From Silene latifolia (lineage: Eukaryota > Streptophyta > Magnoliopsida > Caryophyllales > Caryophyllaceae), in contig NC_133536.1 in the NCBI RefSeq assembly GCF_048544455.1, positions 28,460,152-28,524,151 on the forward strand: a DNA stretch of 64,000 nucleotides, in the 5' to 3' direction. A model generated the notes under the pieces. That model worked only from the letters and a program-made list of their open reading frames with translations. It ran no database searches and was not told where the DNA came from. The position numbers and the translations under genes are program-made. This document shows positions 10,834 through 22,425 of the stretch, in pieces (within the stretch, counting starts at the first letter, position 1; each line of letters starts with the position of its first letter).

Positions 10834-13800
10834 CTATGCATTTTCGATCCTCCATTTGAATCGTGTCGATGTTTTATTCGACGATAAAGTGTAGTTCTTC
10901 CAATCTTCAAGTGTAGTATTAAGATCAGCAATTTTCCTTGGCAATCCGACTCGACAATTCGCATGCATGGTGCAAACCTTGTTGAAATCTTTGCTGGGTG
11001 TGCAAAACCCTCCGAAATAATTTGTATCCATGAACCTTACTTTTAATCCAATTTCCTTTATATATTGGCCATGTTTAAGAACATTGAACACATCTTGCTC
11101 GTGCCTTTTAGGAAAATAGGGTCGTGCTTTTACCCAGAAATCGTAAAATTTGATTGTACGATTGTTGGATTTTATATACATTAATCCTACATTGGGATGG
11201 TTTTTAAAATCGTTCTCCTTGCCGTTGAAGCTGTCGCATGATAATTGGAAGTCAAATTCTTGTGTGAAAATCGGTAATGGATCTCGAAACCACATTACAT
11301 CTGTATCCTAGACAACGTAAAATAAATATTATTTAATTTTTTTTAAAAAAGATCGAACAGAGAAGCAAAGTTATAAGACTATTGTCAAAGGAGAACATGA
11401 ATTCTTGATAAAAATAATTTTCTCTATCTGAAATCAGTTTAATTACTTGTACAATTATAACAAATGTTGAAGTATGTAAGAAACATCTAATTAGTCATGG
11501 GTTTTCTATATGGTACCCTCATATTTTTTCGAATTCTACGTGGTAACATTCGATTTTCCAAAAACATCACTGCTGGTACCCTGAAACTTGATGAAAACTT
11601 CTCAAAATACCCAAAAGGCAGTAATCTCCCTCTTTTAAAACGTTGTCATGTTCTTATTAACATAAATATCGTTTAAATCGTGTAGATATATTTTAATGGG
11701 ATAATTCTCTTGATACCCCTGGGTTTTGAACTTTTTCACGTGGTACTCAAGTTTTTAAGAATGTGCTTATGGTACCCCTCAACTGATACTTGTAACCTCA
11801 GAATTATTTGGTGCAACCGTGCAAGTAATAGTTAGTTGTAGAGCTTCAAAAAGTAGTTACTCTAATTAATTTTCCCCCAAACAAGTCAAGAAGTCAATTA
11901 AATTGTTTACCGTTAAAATATTACAGAGTTATGACCTAAGGATAGATGGTGCACAGTTTTGAAAGTTGGGCGATACCACGAGCACATTCTTAAAAACTTG
12001 GGTAGCACTTGAAAAAGTTCAAAACACAGAGTACCATGAGAATTATCCCTATTTTCTTTACAAAATTTAACTATTTGAAAACTCGTTTTTTAGTAAATTC
12101 GGTAATTTAAGAACTACTCCGTATTTACTAACTTACTAAGTTTAGGAATACCACTAGTGTTTTTAAAAAATGAGGGGTACCATTGTACCAAGTAGAATTA
12201 GAAGAAACATAAGGATACCACGTAGAAAACTCATTAGTTATTCATGAAATAAGATGTTTTAGTTTTTACTAATTAACTTATGATCATTAGTAAGAAAGTT
12301 TTTTTATTTTTATTTTTTATTAATGTATTAACAAGAGAATGTTATTATTTGAAGATAATATGCAATGTAATGTTAAAATGTTACAACTTAATAAAACATG
12401 TTTTCAAATTGATTTGTTATTAAAACAAAACGGTAACAATTTAAAGGGTGAGTTTCACTCTTAATTAACCTTGATAGAAGGTTAATATTATGTTGTAAGT
12501 TTATAAGCAAAGGGAGAGCACACAACATAATAATATTATCCTCCCATCATGGTTAAATAAGAGTGAAACTTACCCTTTAAATTATAACCATTTCATTCTA
12601 ATAACAAATCTAAAAACATTTTTATTAAGTTGTAACATTTTGTTACATTGCATATTAACAAGAGAAAGTTTTGTTCAAATAATAACATTCTCTTATTAAT
12701 ACATTGATAAAAGAAACACCCGTCTTACTAATGATTATAAGTTGAGTAAGAACTACCACATTATCGTATTTCATGAATAACTAATTAGATGTTTCTTACA
12801 AAGTATTCATGAAAATATAAGCTAATACGGAGTACTTTCGTTTGTTTAACATGCGTGACACATATTTTAATAAAACGTATAAAATTCATTTGAAAGGAGA
12901 GTGATAGAATATTACCGTGTTGATAAAGTTGTAACCCAGAGTTAAAATGGTGTGCGAGAAGGCAAGCCTTTGCCATATAATGTCCAAATAATGTGGACTC
13001 ATAAAATCAGCTTGACCAGCATTTTCAGATGAGTGATTAGTTTTAAGAAAATAACAATGAGACACCGATGACCGGCACCGGTTATAGGCTTTGTCGTCGA
13101 CGGCAATGACAAGTAGATGGTCAAGGAGCCTGGCCGTGTTATTTCCTATTCTGAAGCTCTCAAGGAAGAGGTCAAATATGGAATTTGGTGCCGCCCATGC
13201 CTCATTCAAAGTCGCTAGAATTACCGTGTTATCTTTTGTCGCGGCTGCCTTTAAAACTTTTCTTAGCTCGTAATACTCATCTGGAATTACCTGATATACG
13301 TGGTTTATATTAATTAGATACTCCTTCCTTTCTGATCAATATATAGTAGCTGGGACATATAGAGTATTAATTACAAGTATTTAATGTTAATAACAACGGA
13401 GTATATGATTTTGTTTTGTCTAACGAAACGCGCACTTAGTGGCATTATAATAGAGGGGAGGAGTGAGTCGAATCTAGTACCTATTGTCTATAATACATCC
13501 GTCTTAACCACTAGACAAAGACATCTTCAGTATGGACAAGGAATATACGAGTATATGATTTACGACAGAAGAAATAAAGCTATGAAATCATGTGACTTAC
13601 ATGTAACTTTGTAAGAGCGTTTTAACGTATATGCAATGGTTGGCACTATACTCCTTAATACGTAATCATTAATTAATTGAATAATTGTACTTGTGTACAG
13701 TTACGTATACCTTTGAAGTTTGAACATTAGTAATATGACATCATATTCTAAATGTTGATTAATTTCCAAATGTGACTAATTCTAAATTTTGACATAAACA

Positions 13801-15346
13801 TGGAGAGCAAGACCCTATTTGGCCATCGATGGAAGTTGCATTTAGGTAGAATATATAACGGTCGTAAAATTATGATTAGAAATATTTCAATAACAGGTTT
13901 GATGATCACGTATTCACGTTTTATATGCAATAAAGAAAACGTACTTGGTAAATATATACGATTAATGACGTTATTTTGAAAATAGTAAATTTGCATCAAT
14001 TTACTATCAAAATTTACTAGTTATCAAACACATGTAATAAACATACATGATGATTGATCAATCTACTTGTTATCTTAAATAAATGTACTAATTTTTAGGC
14101 AATATGTCCTATTTACTAAATAGGAACTTAAAATCTCAAATATTTCTGACACACGAAAATCCTTACTATTGTTAAGTTTAATTGTTTAAAGTTAGAAAGA
14201 CCGGACAATATTTTAAAAAAGTAAAAATTTAAAAATAATGGCTAACTGTTTTACTAATTTTTTTGTATCAAATGAGTCAAATGGACTATACAATATCGGG
14301 GAAGAGGGAATCGTATTTGGGACCTATTATCTTGAATTATTGATTGTTCTACTCATTCTAAACGCTTCCACCTTGGCCGACTAGTCTTCTGCTTATTAAA
14401 AATTCATGCAACGAAGAATCTTGTATGACTGTACAATTCACAGCTAGGTCAACAATTTCCGATTGGTGCGTACCAGTATACATTGAATTTTAATTTCAAC
14501 AAAGAAGAAAAATCAAATTAAACTAAGATTGCTGTCATTATTGCAATTGTATATGATCTACAATGACCTTATTTCTTACAACTTGTAGTAATGTACGTGT
14601 ACCATATAGGCATATATCCAATTTAATGATAATAATTTAATGATATAATAATTATTACATAATGTCATAGCGATTTTACAGAATATCAATCATCAAAAAT
14701 AATTAATGAATTAACGTACATAACTACTTACAAGAAATGTTTGATAGTACTCCCTCAGTCCCAGTTATTTGTTTGTCGATCAATTTCATTTTACGGTGCT
14801 TTAATTTATTAATTTGTTTACCTTTCTATATGAAGAAGGTTTTTTATGTGTAATTTGATCATCCCCACTCTATTGTCTATTTGTCATCCATTTAACTACA
14901 ATCACAATTCACAAATGGTCCTCTCCTCTCACTCCTTGATCGTTGTATCTAATTATAATTGATCGGTGTATCAAACATTTTTGTGTATCTAATTGCATGC
15001 ATGGAGTAGTAATCTTATTGCTATCGTTGACAAAATAAAGTTACCTAAATCATTCAATAATGTTACGTTAATTATTCAAATTCTCCACATAATTAGAGCA
15101 AAAACATAAGAATAAATGAAATAAACTTATGAAACTCACCGTATCGACTCGAGATGATGAAGTAGCTATGCCATTGCCATTGATACAAGAGGAGTTAAAA
15201 GAAGGTAGAAACCCTCCATAATTGTTGAATAAAACACAATAAATGAATCCAAAGGCAACAACAACAGTTGAAAATGAAACCAAAACCTTTGAAGTCTTTG
15301 CAAAATCAAGGGATTTTATTAATGAAGTAGTTTTCAACATGCTCAT
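10834..15346 (-). CDS. DUF271/Nucleotid_trans family glycosyltransferase, three exons
   Basis: On the - strand the exons are 15346-15140, 13290-12916 and 11307-10834, all phase 0 with GT..AG borders, giving 351 residues. Residues 21-40 are a hydrophobic membrane anchor after a short basic N-terminus, so a type II Golgi protein is expected. Exon 2 opens with VIPDEYYELRKVLKAAA and contains NTVILATLNEAWAAPNS, a hallmark of the plant nucleotide-diphospho-sugar transferase family (PF03407, as in Arabidopsis At4g15970-like proteins). The metal-binding DxD is DTD at 195-197, followed by VMWFRDP. The substrate is unknown; some members of the wider family add arabinose to cell-wall proteins. The frame has no stops or frameshifts. 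The large introns are filled with foldback elements. It converges with the kinase-like gene, 289 bases between stop codons. Confidence 0.85.
11488..12250. repeat. Nested foldback elements in glycosyltransferase intron 2
   Basis: The outer arms (about 11488-11610 and 12125-12250) are inverted relatives sharing 'gttttcta..tggta' and 'ttcgaattctac' type blocks. Within them a second, better conserved foldback (about 11700-11850 and 11930-12055) has arms with 'gttttgaactttttca' and 'aagtttttaagaatgtgct'. This looks like one MITE family inserted into a relative. No clean TSD was established. Confidence 0.6.
12233..12788. repeat. Long inverted-repeat MITE in the same intron
   Basis: The core runs from AACTTATGATCATTAGTAAGA (12275) to its near reverse complement ending at 12743, with about 220-base arms that include 'tttaaagggtgagtttcac' and its inverse. 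The palindrome continues outward as 'attagttattcatgaaata' against 'tatttcatgaataactaat'. No protein is encoded. Confidence 0.65.
13291..15139 (-). other. Glycosyltransferase intron 1
   Basis: This is intronic by the exon structure of the glycosyltransferase gene. The + strand shows microrepeats and MITE debris only. One Stowaway-type end is annotated separately. Confidence 0.6.
14750..14900. mobile_element. Single Stowaway-type terminus
   Basis: CTCCCTCAGTCCC preceded by TA is a good Stowaway-type end. A matching right terminus was not found (a weak ggagta at about 15003 is the only candidate), so this is probably a truncated copy. The end coordinate is nominal. Confidence 0.4.
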
Positions 15347-15448
15347 TTTTGTTTTGTGTTCCTTGTTGCTTTCTTTTTCGTGTGTTTATAATGGATTAGT
15401 AGTTTAGGTATCCTCTAATTTGGGTTACTTAAGACAAGAGATTAATAT

Positions 15449-15460
15449 TCTTATATATGG
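15449..15460 (-). promoter_or_regulatory. Candidate TATA box of the glycosyltransferase gene
   Basis: On the - strand the segment reads ccatatataag, about 105 bases upstream of the start codon at 15346. Position and composition suit a plant TATA box. Confidence 0.45.
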
Positions 15461-15704
15461 TAGGTTATCATGTCATTGATTTCTTTCAACAAGTTTTAAA
15501 GTCAAACAACTTGTAAATAACGTAAATATTATGATATCATAATACAAATACTATATCTCCATCATAAATAAGATATTCATTCCATTATTAATACATCATT
15601 TGACATCACACACCGGTCGTTAAAAAGGGAGGTTACAAACGCTTTAACTAAATCGAAAAATAGTAAGTAGATTTTACTATAGTAGAAAACTAGCTTTTTA
15701 ATTT

Positions 15705-15938
15705 GTGTGTTGCTGGGCGAGAACAAGAGTTAGTTTAAGTGATAAGAGCTCTTTTATTCCAATCATTAAATTGGGTGATGTTGGGTGTGGTGGAATATTT
15801 CGAGACGACTTCGGCAATTTCGTCTCTACTTTCCCTTTCTCTTGCGGAGTTTGTAATTGTATGCGAGCTGAAATGAGAGCTCTTTTATCAAGGTTGGAAC
15901 AAGCTCGCACCATTCATATTCCCAAACGTATTTGCTAA
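15705..15938 (+). pseudogene. RNase H fragment of a LINE-type retroelement
   Basis: The translated segment GDVGCGGIFRDDFGNFV followed by C..MRAEMRALL matches the plant RVT_3/RNase H-like domain that ends many LINE polyproteins and their domesticated relatives. Upstream and downstream parts are missing. The frame ends where the inverted-repeat element at 15936 begins, so that insertion may have cut it. Confidence 0.55.
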
Positions 15939-16656
15939 ATCCCGCGCAAGGTTTTACTAAATCACGCGCACTTTACCCCTGTTATTCCAATCTTACCCTT
16001 CTTCTTAAAAAACAAATTAAAAATGTTCTAAACCTTCTCCCCTATGAAAACCAAACTAATTCATTAGTAATTCGTAGATTATGAATCTTAATTCGCATAT
16101 GTCGAAAGTAATTTCAATGTTTTATCAACAATTTTATTAATAAAAATCGCTTAATCGATATAATGAATGTGTTTTTTAATAAAAAAGAGAAAACAAATTA
16201 TACAATTAGGGTTTGATTGTTTCTGGTAATTTGCAATTCAGTCAGTATAACAATGAAATGGATAGAGCGTGATATGCAGGCGAGTATCATCATTGATAGA
16301 AAAACACAGCAACCCATCTCTTAGCATTAATGGAATTCTTGACATTTCAATTAACATATGGAAATCAGTAAAATCTAATCAAATTCACGCAATCCCATTT
16401 CCCCTTATCTTCGACACAATTTCAACGACCCAATCATGTTTTGCCGTCAACCACCATCGCCGTCGACCTCCCGATGCCGACGTTCCCTTCCCTGTCTCAT
16501 CGCCGGTCAGTTTCAGGTAAGGAATCCGGTGGTCCAATGGGGATATTTTTGGGGTTTTTGATTTGTGTCTCTTTGGTGATGTGTGAAATGGAGGGGGTAG
16601 ACTCGGAATAGGGCGTAAAAATGCGCGGGATTAAGTAAAAATGTGCGCGGGATTTA
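15936..16656. mobile_element. 721-bp element with TAAATCCCGCGC inverted ends
   Basis: It begins TAAATCCCGCGC and ends GCGCGGGATTTA. Inside each end a second inverted copy of the CGCGC block follows (tttactaaatcacgcgca on the left, tgcgcgggattaagtaaa on the right). A + strand reading frame at 16269-16520 ends in a Pro/Arg-rich stretch resembling a host-gene leader, which hints at captured sequence. No convincing TSD was found and the superfamily is unassigned. Confidence 0.55.
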
Positions 16657-16967
16657 TCATATCCCTTCCCAAATTGCTTGTCCATGTTACTAATTTATCG
16701 CGTGTGAACTTCTGCCGTGAAGATCAGCTTCTAAGTAATTAATAGTCTCATCAATAACTATTCAGATAATCGCCCAAAAAGATAGTGATGTGTTAGGCCC
16801 TGTTCTTTCTAGCTTTTTTAGAGCTGAACTGAACTGAGCTGAACTGAATGGAGTTGAACTGAACTGAACTGAGCTGAGTTGAACTGAACTGAACTGAGCT
16901 GAGCTGAACTGAACTAAACTGAATAAAGTTGAACTGAACTAAGCTGATTGGAGCTGAATTGAACTGA

Positions 16968-17052
<85 letters not shown>

Positions 17053-17120
17053 TTTTTTTTTTGCAAGAAAGTTAAACTCATTTGTATTCGTCCATATAGG
17101 GAAAAAAAGAAATGAGAAGG

Positions 17121-17167
<47 letters not shown>

Positions 17168-17223
17168 GCAGCAACAGCAGAAGAAGAAGAAGAAGAAGAA
17201 GAAGAAGAAGAAGAAGAAGAAAA
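16968..17223. repeat. (AAT)n, (ATT)n and (AGA)n microsatellites
   Basis: AAT repeats run directly into ATT repeats, forming a long potential hairpin (16968-17051). A further ATT block (about 17122-17166) and AGA repeats (about 17178-17222) follow. A smaller AAT block lies at about 18564-18600. Confidence 0.9.
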
Positions 17224-18437
17224 ATATTAATACTAGTAATTATATTAATCCGAGTGATTAACTAGGTAGCCACCATAAACCACGGTTCACCATCAATCTA
17301 ATTAGGTGAAATAATGGAGCACCGATTTGCTAGATTGATATTCAAAGTCTAGTCGTTTATCATCCTAATTTGATTGATTATGTAGCCACCATGAAGCACT
17401 AACAATCCTAATTTAATTAATTAGATAAATAAAAATTGACAGGCCCTAATTTCATCTTTAACAAATAAATAAAATTTGGTTGATTAATTAAAACTCAACA
17501 AATAATATTAATAATTGATAACAAGTAAATTAATTTATTATTTGATAAATTAGAATCCATCTTGTAAGTTTTAAGTAATTTGAGCAATTAAATTAAGTTT
17601 TAGGGAAAAATATTGATTTAAGAGTTCACTTGGTTCAGTTTTAGGTGAAAAGGGTACAAAATAGAACATTATGATAAAGTGTATGTGAAAGAGCACAATT
17701 TGTATATGAAAATAATAATTAGGTATTATGTATTAATAATAGTACTATTAAAATTATAATGTTATGAATAATTACTAAATGAATAAGCGAAACTCTAACT
17801 TTTTCCGCCTAAACATATTTCCTAGAATATTGCTTGGCATTTTTAGCATATACTATATGTGTAGACATGATAAGTTATAAATGGATATAATCTTTTATAC
17901 TCCGTATTTAAATATTTATAACATTTAATATTTCACATTCTGACAAATTTATCTCCGATTTTTTTAAGATAAGGATGTTTTTCTTTTAATAAACTTATTG
18001 ATAAAAATTTAGTTACTTTTTTATGATAAGAAGTTGCGGCTAAAAAATATGGTATTAGTACATATTTGTTAAAATTCATTGACTTTTACGATAAAAATTT
18101 GCGTCTAAAAAATATGGTATTAGTAAATATTTGTTAAAATTCATTGACTTTTATGATAAAAATTTGCAGCTAAAAAATATGTTATTAGTAAATATTTGTA
18201 AATTAACATCATTAATTTCTCAGTAATAAAACTAAAAAAATAAAATAAAAAAATACTCATTTTATTACTTCTTACGATTTAAATTTATATTTATTTCTCT
18301 AATCAAAATACAATAAGGAGAAACATGAAAAATAAGTGAATTGTCAATTTAAATTCTATAAATAATACACTAAAAAATAAAATTCTATAAATACCATGCA
18401 TATATTGCACAAGGTCTATATTAGTAACTCTATAAAT

Positions 18438-18469
18438 ATCGCACATTCATTGCGCGGGATCTAAACTAG
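18438..18469 (+). mobile_element. Degenerate Helitron 3' terminus
   Basis: The sequence cgcacattcattgcgcggg is followed by atctaaa and CTAG, then a host T. The hairpin is imperfect. If real, it marks a Helitron nested in the PIF/Harbinger-like element; its 5' end was not found. Confidence 0.45.
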
Positions 18470-18562
18470 TATTATTATTAATTAATATTCATATTCTTAT
18501 TAATAATAATATTAGTAATAGTATTAATTGTATTCATATGAAGATTATTGATTTTAATAACC

Positions 18563-18601
<39 letters not shown>

Positions 18602-18825
18602 TAATATTAATAAAATTATTAATTTTAAGATTTGCAAAATTGAAATTGGCTGAATTTAGTGGAGCTGAACTGAAGTGAGCTGAGTTGAGCTGAGCTGAAA
18701 TGAATGGAGCTGAGCTGAGCTGAACTGAACTGAATAAAGCTGAGCTGAACTGAACTGAACTGAAATGAATAGAGCTGAGCTGAACTGAAGTGAGCCGAAA
18801 ATAAGCCAGAAAGAATAGGACCTTA

Positions 18826-19155
18826 AAGTGTGTATGATATAAAGTTCTGCCTCTTCCATTCATTTCATAACGTATTTATAATACATACAGTAATTAAGGT
18901 TGGGATTATACTAAGCCCAACTACTATACATACTTAATACGGGGCCTATGGCCTACAAATTCCAAAGGTAATACTAGGACTGTTATGATGATCGTTGATT
19001 GAGAAAAAAAGACGTACAAGGAAGAACGTCCAACACTTCTTTTTCCCTAAAATGAGTCATATCCTAGCTTAAGTTTTTCATAGTATTTACTTTTAAGTCA
19101 ATTAGTATTGTTATCTATTTTAATGTGGGTAAAGTTTAGGGGTTTGGTAAACGTC
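18826..19155. other. Gene-free spacer
   Basis: No recognisable feature. The last eight bases (19148-19155, taaacgtc) are the left target duplication of the hAT element. Confidence 0.5.
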
Positions 19156-19894
19156 CAGTGGCAAAGCTAGGATTTTATGTATGGGGTAGCAAAAAAATAT
19201 TGTTAAGAAAAAATGGGATTCACGAAAAAAATTTGTTGCATAACATAAAAAAATTTAAAATACTTTATTGTTCGCTTATAATTCGGATTATATAGCTTTC
19301 CGACACATAAAACGCGTAACCATTGCTACGTAATGACTTCAAATCTTCACCATATAATTGACAGCTTATCTTCATTTTATTTTTTTATACAATTTTAATA
19401 CTTTACGATCTAGACAAATATAACAAACATAATCTTTTAAGTAAAATAGAAAACAAAGTCCCGATTACACAAATAGAATGGACATCAACGATATTGCAAA
19501 AAATAAGAAATTAATCAAAGGCGAGAAGCTAATTATTAAATTGTTACCGTAAAGTTGGCAGGGTTTAACGAAATTTATTTGAGATTACTCGACCATCCAT
19601 TAAAAGAATCATTTGATGAGGCATTTGAAAAAGAAAAAAAAAAGGAAAAAAAAGACGCCATTATGAGTCTGGCAAGGCTCGAACCCTTGTCAACTAGTTG
19701 GAGTACCAGTGTACCACTCATCCTACCACTGAGACACACCAATTTCACCATTAATTATATGCGTTTTATTCTATTTATTCCTAAATACTCAGATTAGGGG
19801 TAGCAAAGTATCGTCGTTCAAACTGATTTTTTGTTTGTTTGGGGGTAGCGGCGGCTACCCCTTGCCACCTACTGACCTACTAGCTTCGCCCCTG
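19156..19894. mobile_element. Non-autonomous hAT element, 739 bp
   Basis: The inverted ends are CAGTGGCAAAGCTAG and CTAGCTTCGCCCCTG. The 8-bp duplication taaacgtc flanks it at 19148-19155 and 19895-19902. CAGNGGCR-type termini with 8-bp TSDs define hAT elements. The interior holds a tRNA-like segment (gcaaggctcgaacccttg, about 19671-19688) but no transposase ORF. Confidence 0.85.
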
Positions 19895-20316
19895 TAAACG
19901 TCGCCCCTAGTTTTGCTAAAAGCCGCCCCTAATTTTACTATTTTGCCCTTTGCTACTTTATACACCATCACTCCCTTTATTTTCATTTCCGTGTTCAAAC
20001 TATTTCCGCTTCAAAACCCGCTTCAAAAAAACAAGAAATTCAAATCCGCTTGAAAAAACAAGAAAAACGGGACAGCAGCAGCAACAACAAAACCCACCCA
20101 CCAATTTATCAACAACAACATCAACATTAAACCCTAAACCCAATTCATCATCAACAACAATTTATTATCAACAACAACAACCAATTTAACAATAAGGTAT
20201 GTTTGTTTCTTTAATTTTTGCAATTTTTTTAATTTTGTTAAATTAGTGTAGATTAGTTTATAGGGTGACTTAGGATAGGTAATATGTGACGAGATTAGAG
20301 CCAAATTTGCATAGAT
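19895..20316. other. Spacer with (AAC)n-rich tract, possibly the MULE 3' flank
   Basis: It contains 'cgcccctagttttgctaaaa' type sequence, continuing from left of the hAT insertion and possibly a decayed MULE terminus, plus a CAACAA-rich tract at about 20080-20190. No gene was recognised. Confidence 0.4.
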
Positions 20317-21318
20317 CTACGAAAACTGTCGATTTGAACCCGGGAAAAAAAAATCGATTTTGGCCCCAATGTGTGAATTACACGAAAATGGCCTGGCAGA
20401 AACATGTGATTTACACGTTTGGGCCTGGGCAGGAACATGTGTTTTACACGTTCGGGCCTGGGAGGAAACACGTGGTTTACATGTTCGTGCCTGGGCTGAA
20501 ACGTGTAAATCACATGTTCGTGCCTGGGCTGAAACGTGTTTTCCACATGTTCGTGCCTGGGCATATTTCATTTTCAGCTCATTCCACTCCAACTTACATT
20601 CATCAAACGTTTTAGCTTCAATAACTTTTCTCCAAGCGCCATGTGCTACCGCTTTCCCAAAATTACCATTCTTTTCCATGATTGTTGCTTTGGCCTCAAC
20701 TGCATTGTAAATGTGAAATAGGCACAAAAAATGATAGGACGTGCGAAATATTACGGGGAGTGCAGAAATTAGACCACGCTCGTGATCAGTGACAAAGACC
20801 GTTGGTTTCACATCTGGTCCCAACAATGACTCCAACCTTCTCAGAACCCAAATCTAACCATCACTACTTTCCGTCTTAATTAACGCGTAACCTATTAAAA
20901 AAAATTTTCCAACAAGTGTAACGCCTACACATTGAACCAATATAAGGTCGTACTTGTTCGTCTTGTATGTACAGTCGATAAGAATAACATCGGGCCACGC
21001 TTTTAACATCTCTACACCCTCAGGATGAGCAAACCAAACATGTGTAAGAACCTTTTCTTCCCCCTCCACCACGTATTCACTGAGATAATTAGATTTGTTC
21101 ACTAGATGTAACATATAGTGCACAATATTCCTCCCGTCCTTATCCTTTGCACTCAACCGGGCATTCTCATTGTAAATTTGTTTCAAAATTGGAGTCGGCT
21201 GATCAGGAAACCTAAGAGTAAATGCATGTCTAACCATCCCAGGTTTCACATGAGACTGTCGCTGTTGCTTAATAAATTCTTTATGCTCATCAGTTAACTT
21301 TGCTTTACGTGTATGACC
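20317..21318 (-). pseudogene. MULE transposase, C-terminal part (broken)
   Basis: This is the continuation of the gene whose first exons lie at 42133-41179; the CACTA element separates them. It carries the MULE catalytic region: DVILIDCTYKTNKYD (first Asp) and VFVTDHERGLISALP (second Asp), then SYHFLCLFHIYNAVEAKA. An in-frame TAG at 20854-20856 interrupts it between the two Asp motifs, where an aromatic residue would be expected. Past about 20570 the frame enters the 33-bp tandem array, and the SWIM zinc-finger C-terminus usual in this family is missing. The protein would have excised and inserted Mutator-like DNA; it is now inactive on three counts (insertion, stop, truncation). Confidence 0.8.
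20365..20570. repeat. Tandem array of about 33-bp units, copy A
   Basis: About six units with the core 'gcctgggc.gaaac.tgtg' and 'tacacgttcg' are arranged head to tail. The same family forms a second array at 41580-41830, in the other part of the split MULE gene and in the same orientation. Spacing is near constant and the units are not identical. Confidence 0.85.
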
Positions 21319-21339
21319 CACTACAAAAAAAACGCGGGT

Positions 21340-21890
21340 TAGTGACGGCCCTACCGACGGAAAAAAGAGACCGTCAGAAAACACGGGATACTGACGGATT
21401 TGTGACGGAATTTCCGTCAGTAACGTTTCCTGACGGATATCTCGTCAGTATCTATTGGCGTGTTGACCAAGTCAAAGGCGCCAAAAAAGCTGTGACGGAT
21501 ATCCCGTCAGTAATTCCTTAATACTGACGGAATATCCGTCAGTGGGTTTCACACGCAAAATTGGAGTACAGCTGGAAAGTATTTAGTACAACTGACGGAA
21601 TTTCCGTCAGTATTTAGATAAAACTGACGGATATTCCGTCAGTGGGTCAATAATTATTTTGATTCTGTTGTGACAGGCTGGCACAATAATTAAGGCACTG
21701 ACGGATATTCCGTCAGTAATTGGATAAAACTGACGGAAATTCCGTCACTTGTCCATATAGTGTGACGTGTAAAGTTTCTGCATTATTGTCTTGATAAAGG
21801 TCTCAGTGACGGATATTCCGTCAGTCTTTTTAATATACTGACGGATATTCCGTCAGTTTTTTTTTATACTGACGGATATTCCGTCAGTGG
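21340..21890. repeat. Left CACTA subterminal repeats
   Basis: Eleven palindromic units of the form GACGG-ATATTC-CGTC and close variants lie in 550 bases, mostly as CTGACGGATATTCCGTCAGT. In En/Spm, subterminal motifs of this kind are the binding sites of TNPA, so these are presumably the sites for the 37336-40357 product. Most units at this end have the core GGATATTCC. Confidence 0.85.
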
Positions 21891-22425
21891 CTCCTTTTAT
21901 CTCAACCACGGGAACATCCCGTATCACTTTACCAATTTTTTCCCCCAAATTAAAAATCGCCAAACCCTCCTCCACCACCTTAAAACCCGACACCACCACC
22001 ACCCTCCTCCACTTCCGGCGCCGCCACCACCACCAACAACACCACCACGCCGTCGCCATCACTATAAGGTAATTTTATTTGTTTTTCTTCTTTTCTCCTT
22101 TCTCTTTTTCCTTATTCTTTAATTGTTTTTAATTTTTTTTCTCCATAGCCTCCCACCGCCACTACTGCCGCCTCCTGTCGCCGCCCTTACCGCCGCCCCC
22201 TGCCGCCACTTCCCTCTTTCTCATCCTTCTTTTTCATTTTTTTCTTTGTTGAACTAATTAGGTATTTTCTCTTTTAATTGTTTTTTGTTTAATTATCTTA
22301 ATTGAATTAGAATATTAGTTATTGTTTTAATTATTGTTGAATTATTGTTGATGTTGATGCATGTTGACTTAGGATAGAAGCCAATTTTGTTTAAATGTAT
22401 GTTGTGACGGTTTTATTGTATGCAT
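21891..22425. other. CACTA 5' interior, no gene seen
   Basis: This is a CCACCACC- and CCGCC-rich tract (about 21965-22070 and 22148-22210) followed by AT-rich sequence. It may be untranslated leader of the CACTA genes. A GT-rich context at 22068 (ataag^gtaatt) could be a donor. Confidence 0.4.

Larger units (their letters stand above)
16796..18822. mobile_element. PIF/Harbinger-like element, 2.03 kb, with CTGAA-rich ends
   Basis: The left end GGCCCTGTTCTTTCTAG is the inverse of the right end CAGAAAGAATAGGACC, with TTA duplicated at 16793-16795 and 18823-18825. Both subterminal regions (about 16820-16965 and 18655-18800) are arrays of GAACTGAACTGAGCT-type pentamers. The interior is AT-rich and contains a Helitron-type 3' end, so a later insertion probably enlarged an originally shorter MITE. 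No transposase is seen. Confidence 0.75.

Noticed and set aside
16269..16520. Independent small gene
   Set aside because: Only a weak Pro/Arg-rich tail and no homologous domain; treated as interior of the inverted-repeat element.
18534..18863. Ser/Gln-rich frames from the CTGAA arrays
   Set aside because: Simple-sequence translation on the strand opposite the pentamer array.
19660..19745. tRNA gene
   Set aside because: A B-box-like stretch is present, but no plausible cloverleaf or A box could be traced, and it lies within the hAT element.
20365..20570. CRISPR-like regular repeat array
   Set aside because: Units are imperfect, contiguous tandem repeats without unique spacers, in a plant nuclear context.
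20360..20710. + strand Cys/Trp/His-rich ORF over the 33-bp array
   Set aside because: It is the antisense of the MULE gene plus array; the periodicity comes from the repeat.
21340..21890. CRISPR-like or operator-like palindromes
   Set aside because: Position at both CACTA termini explains them as subterminal transposase-binding repeats.
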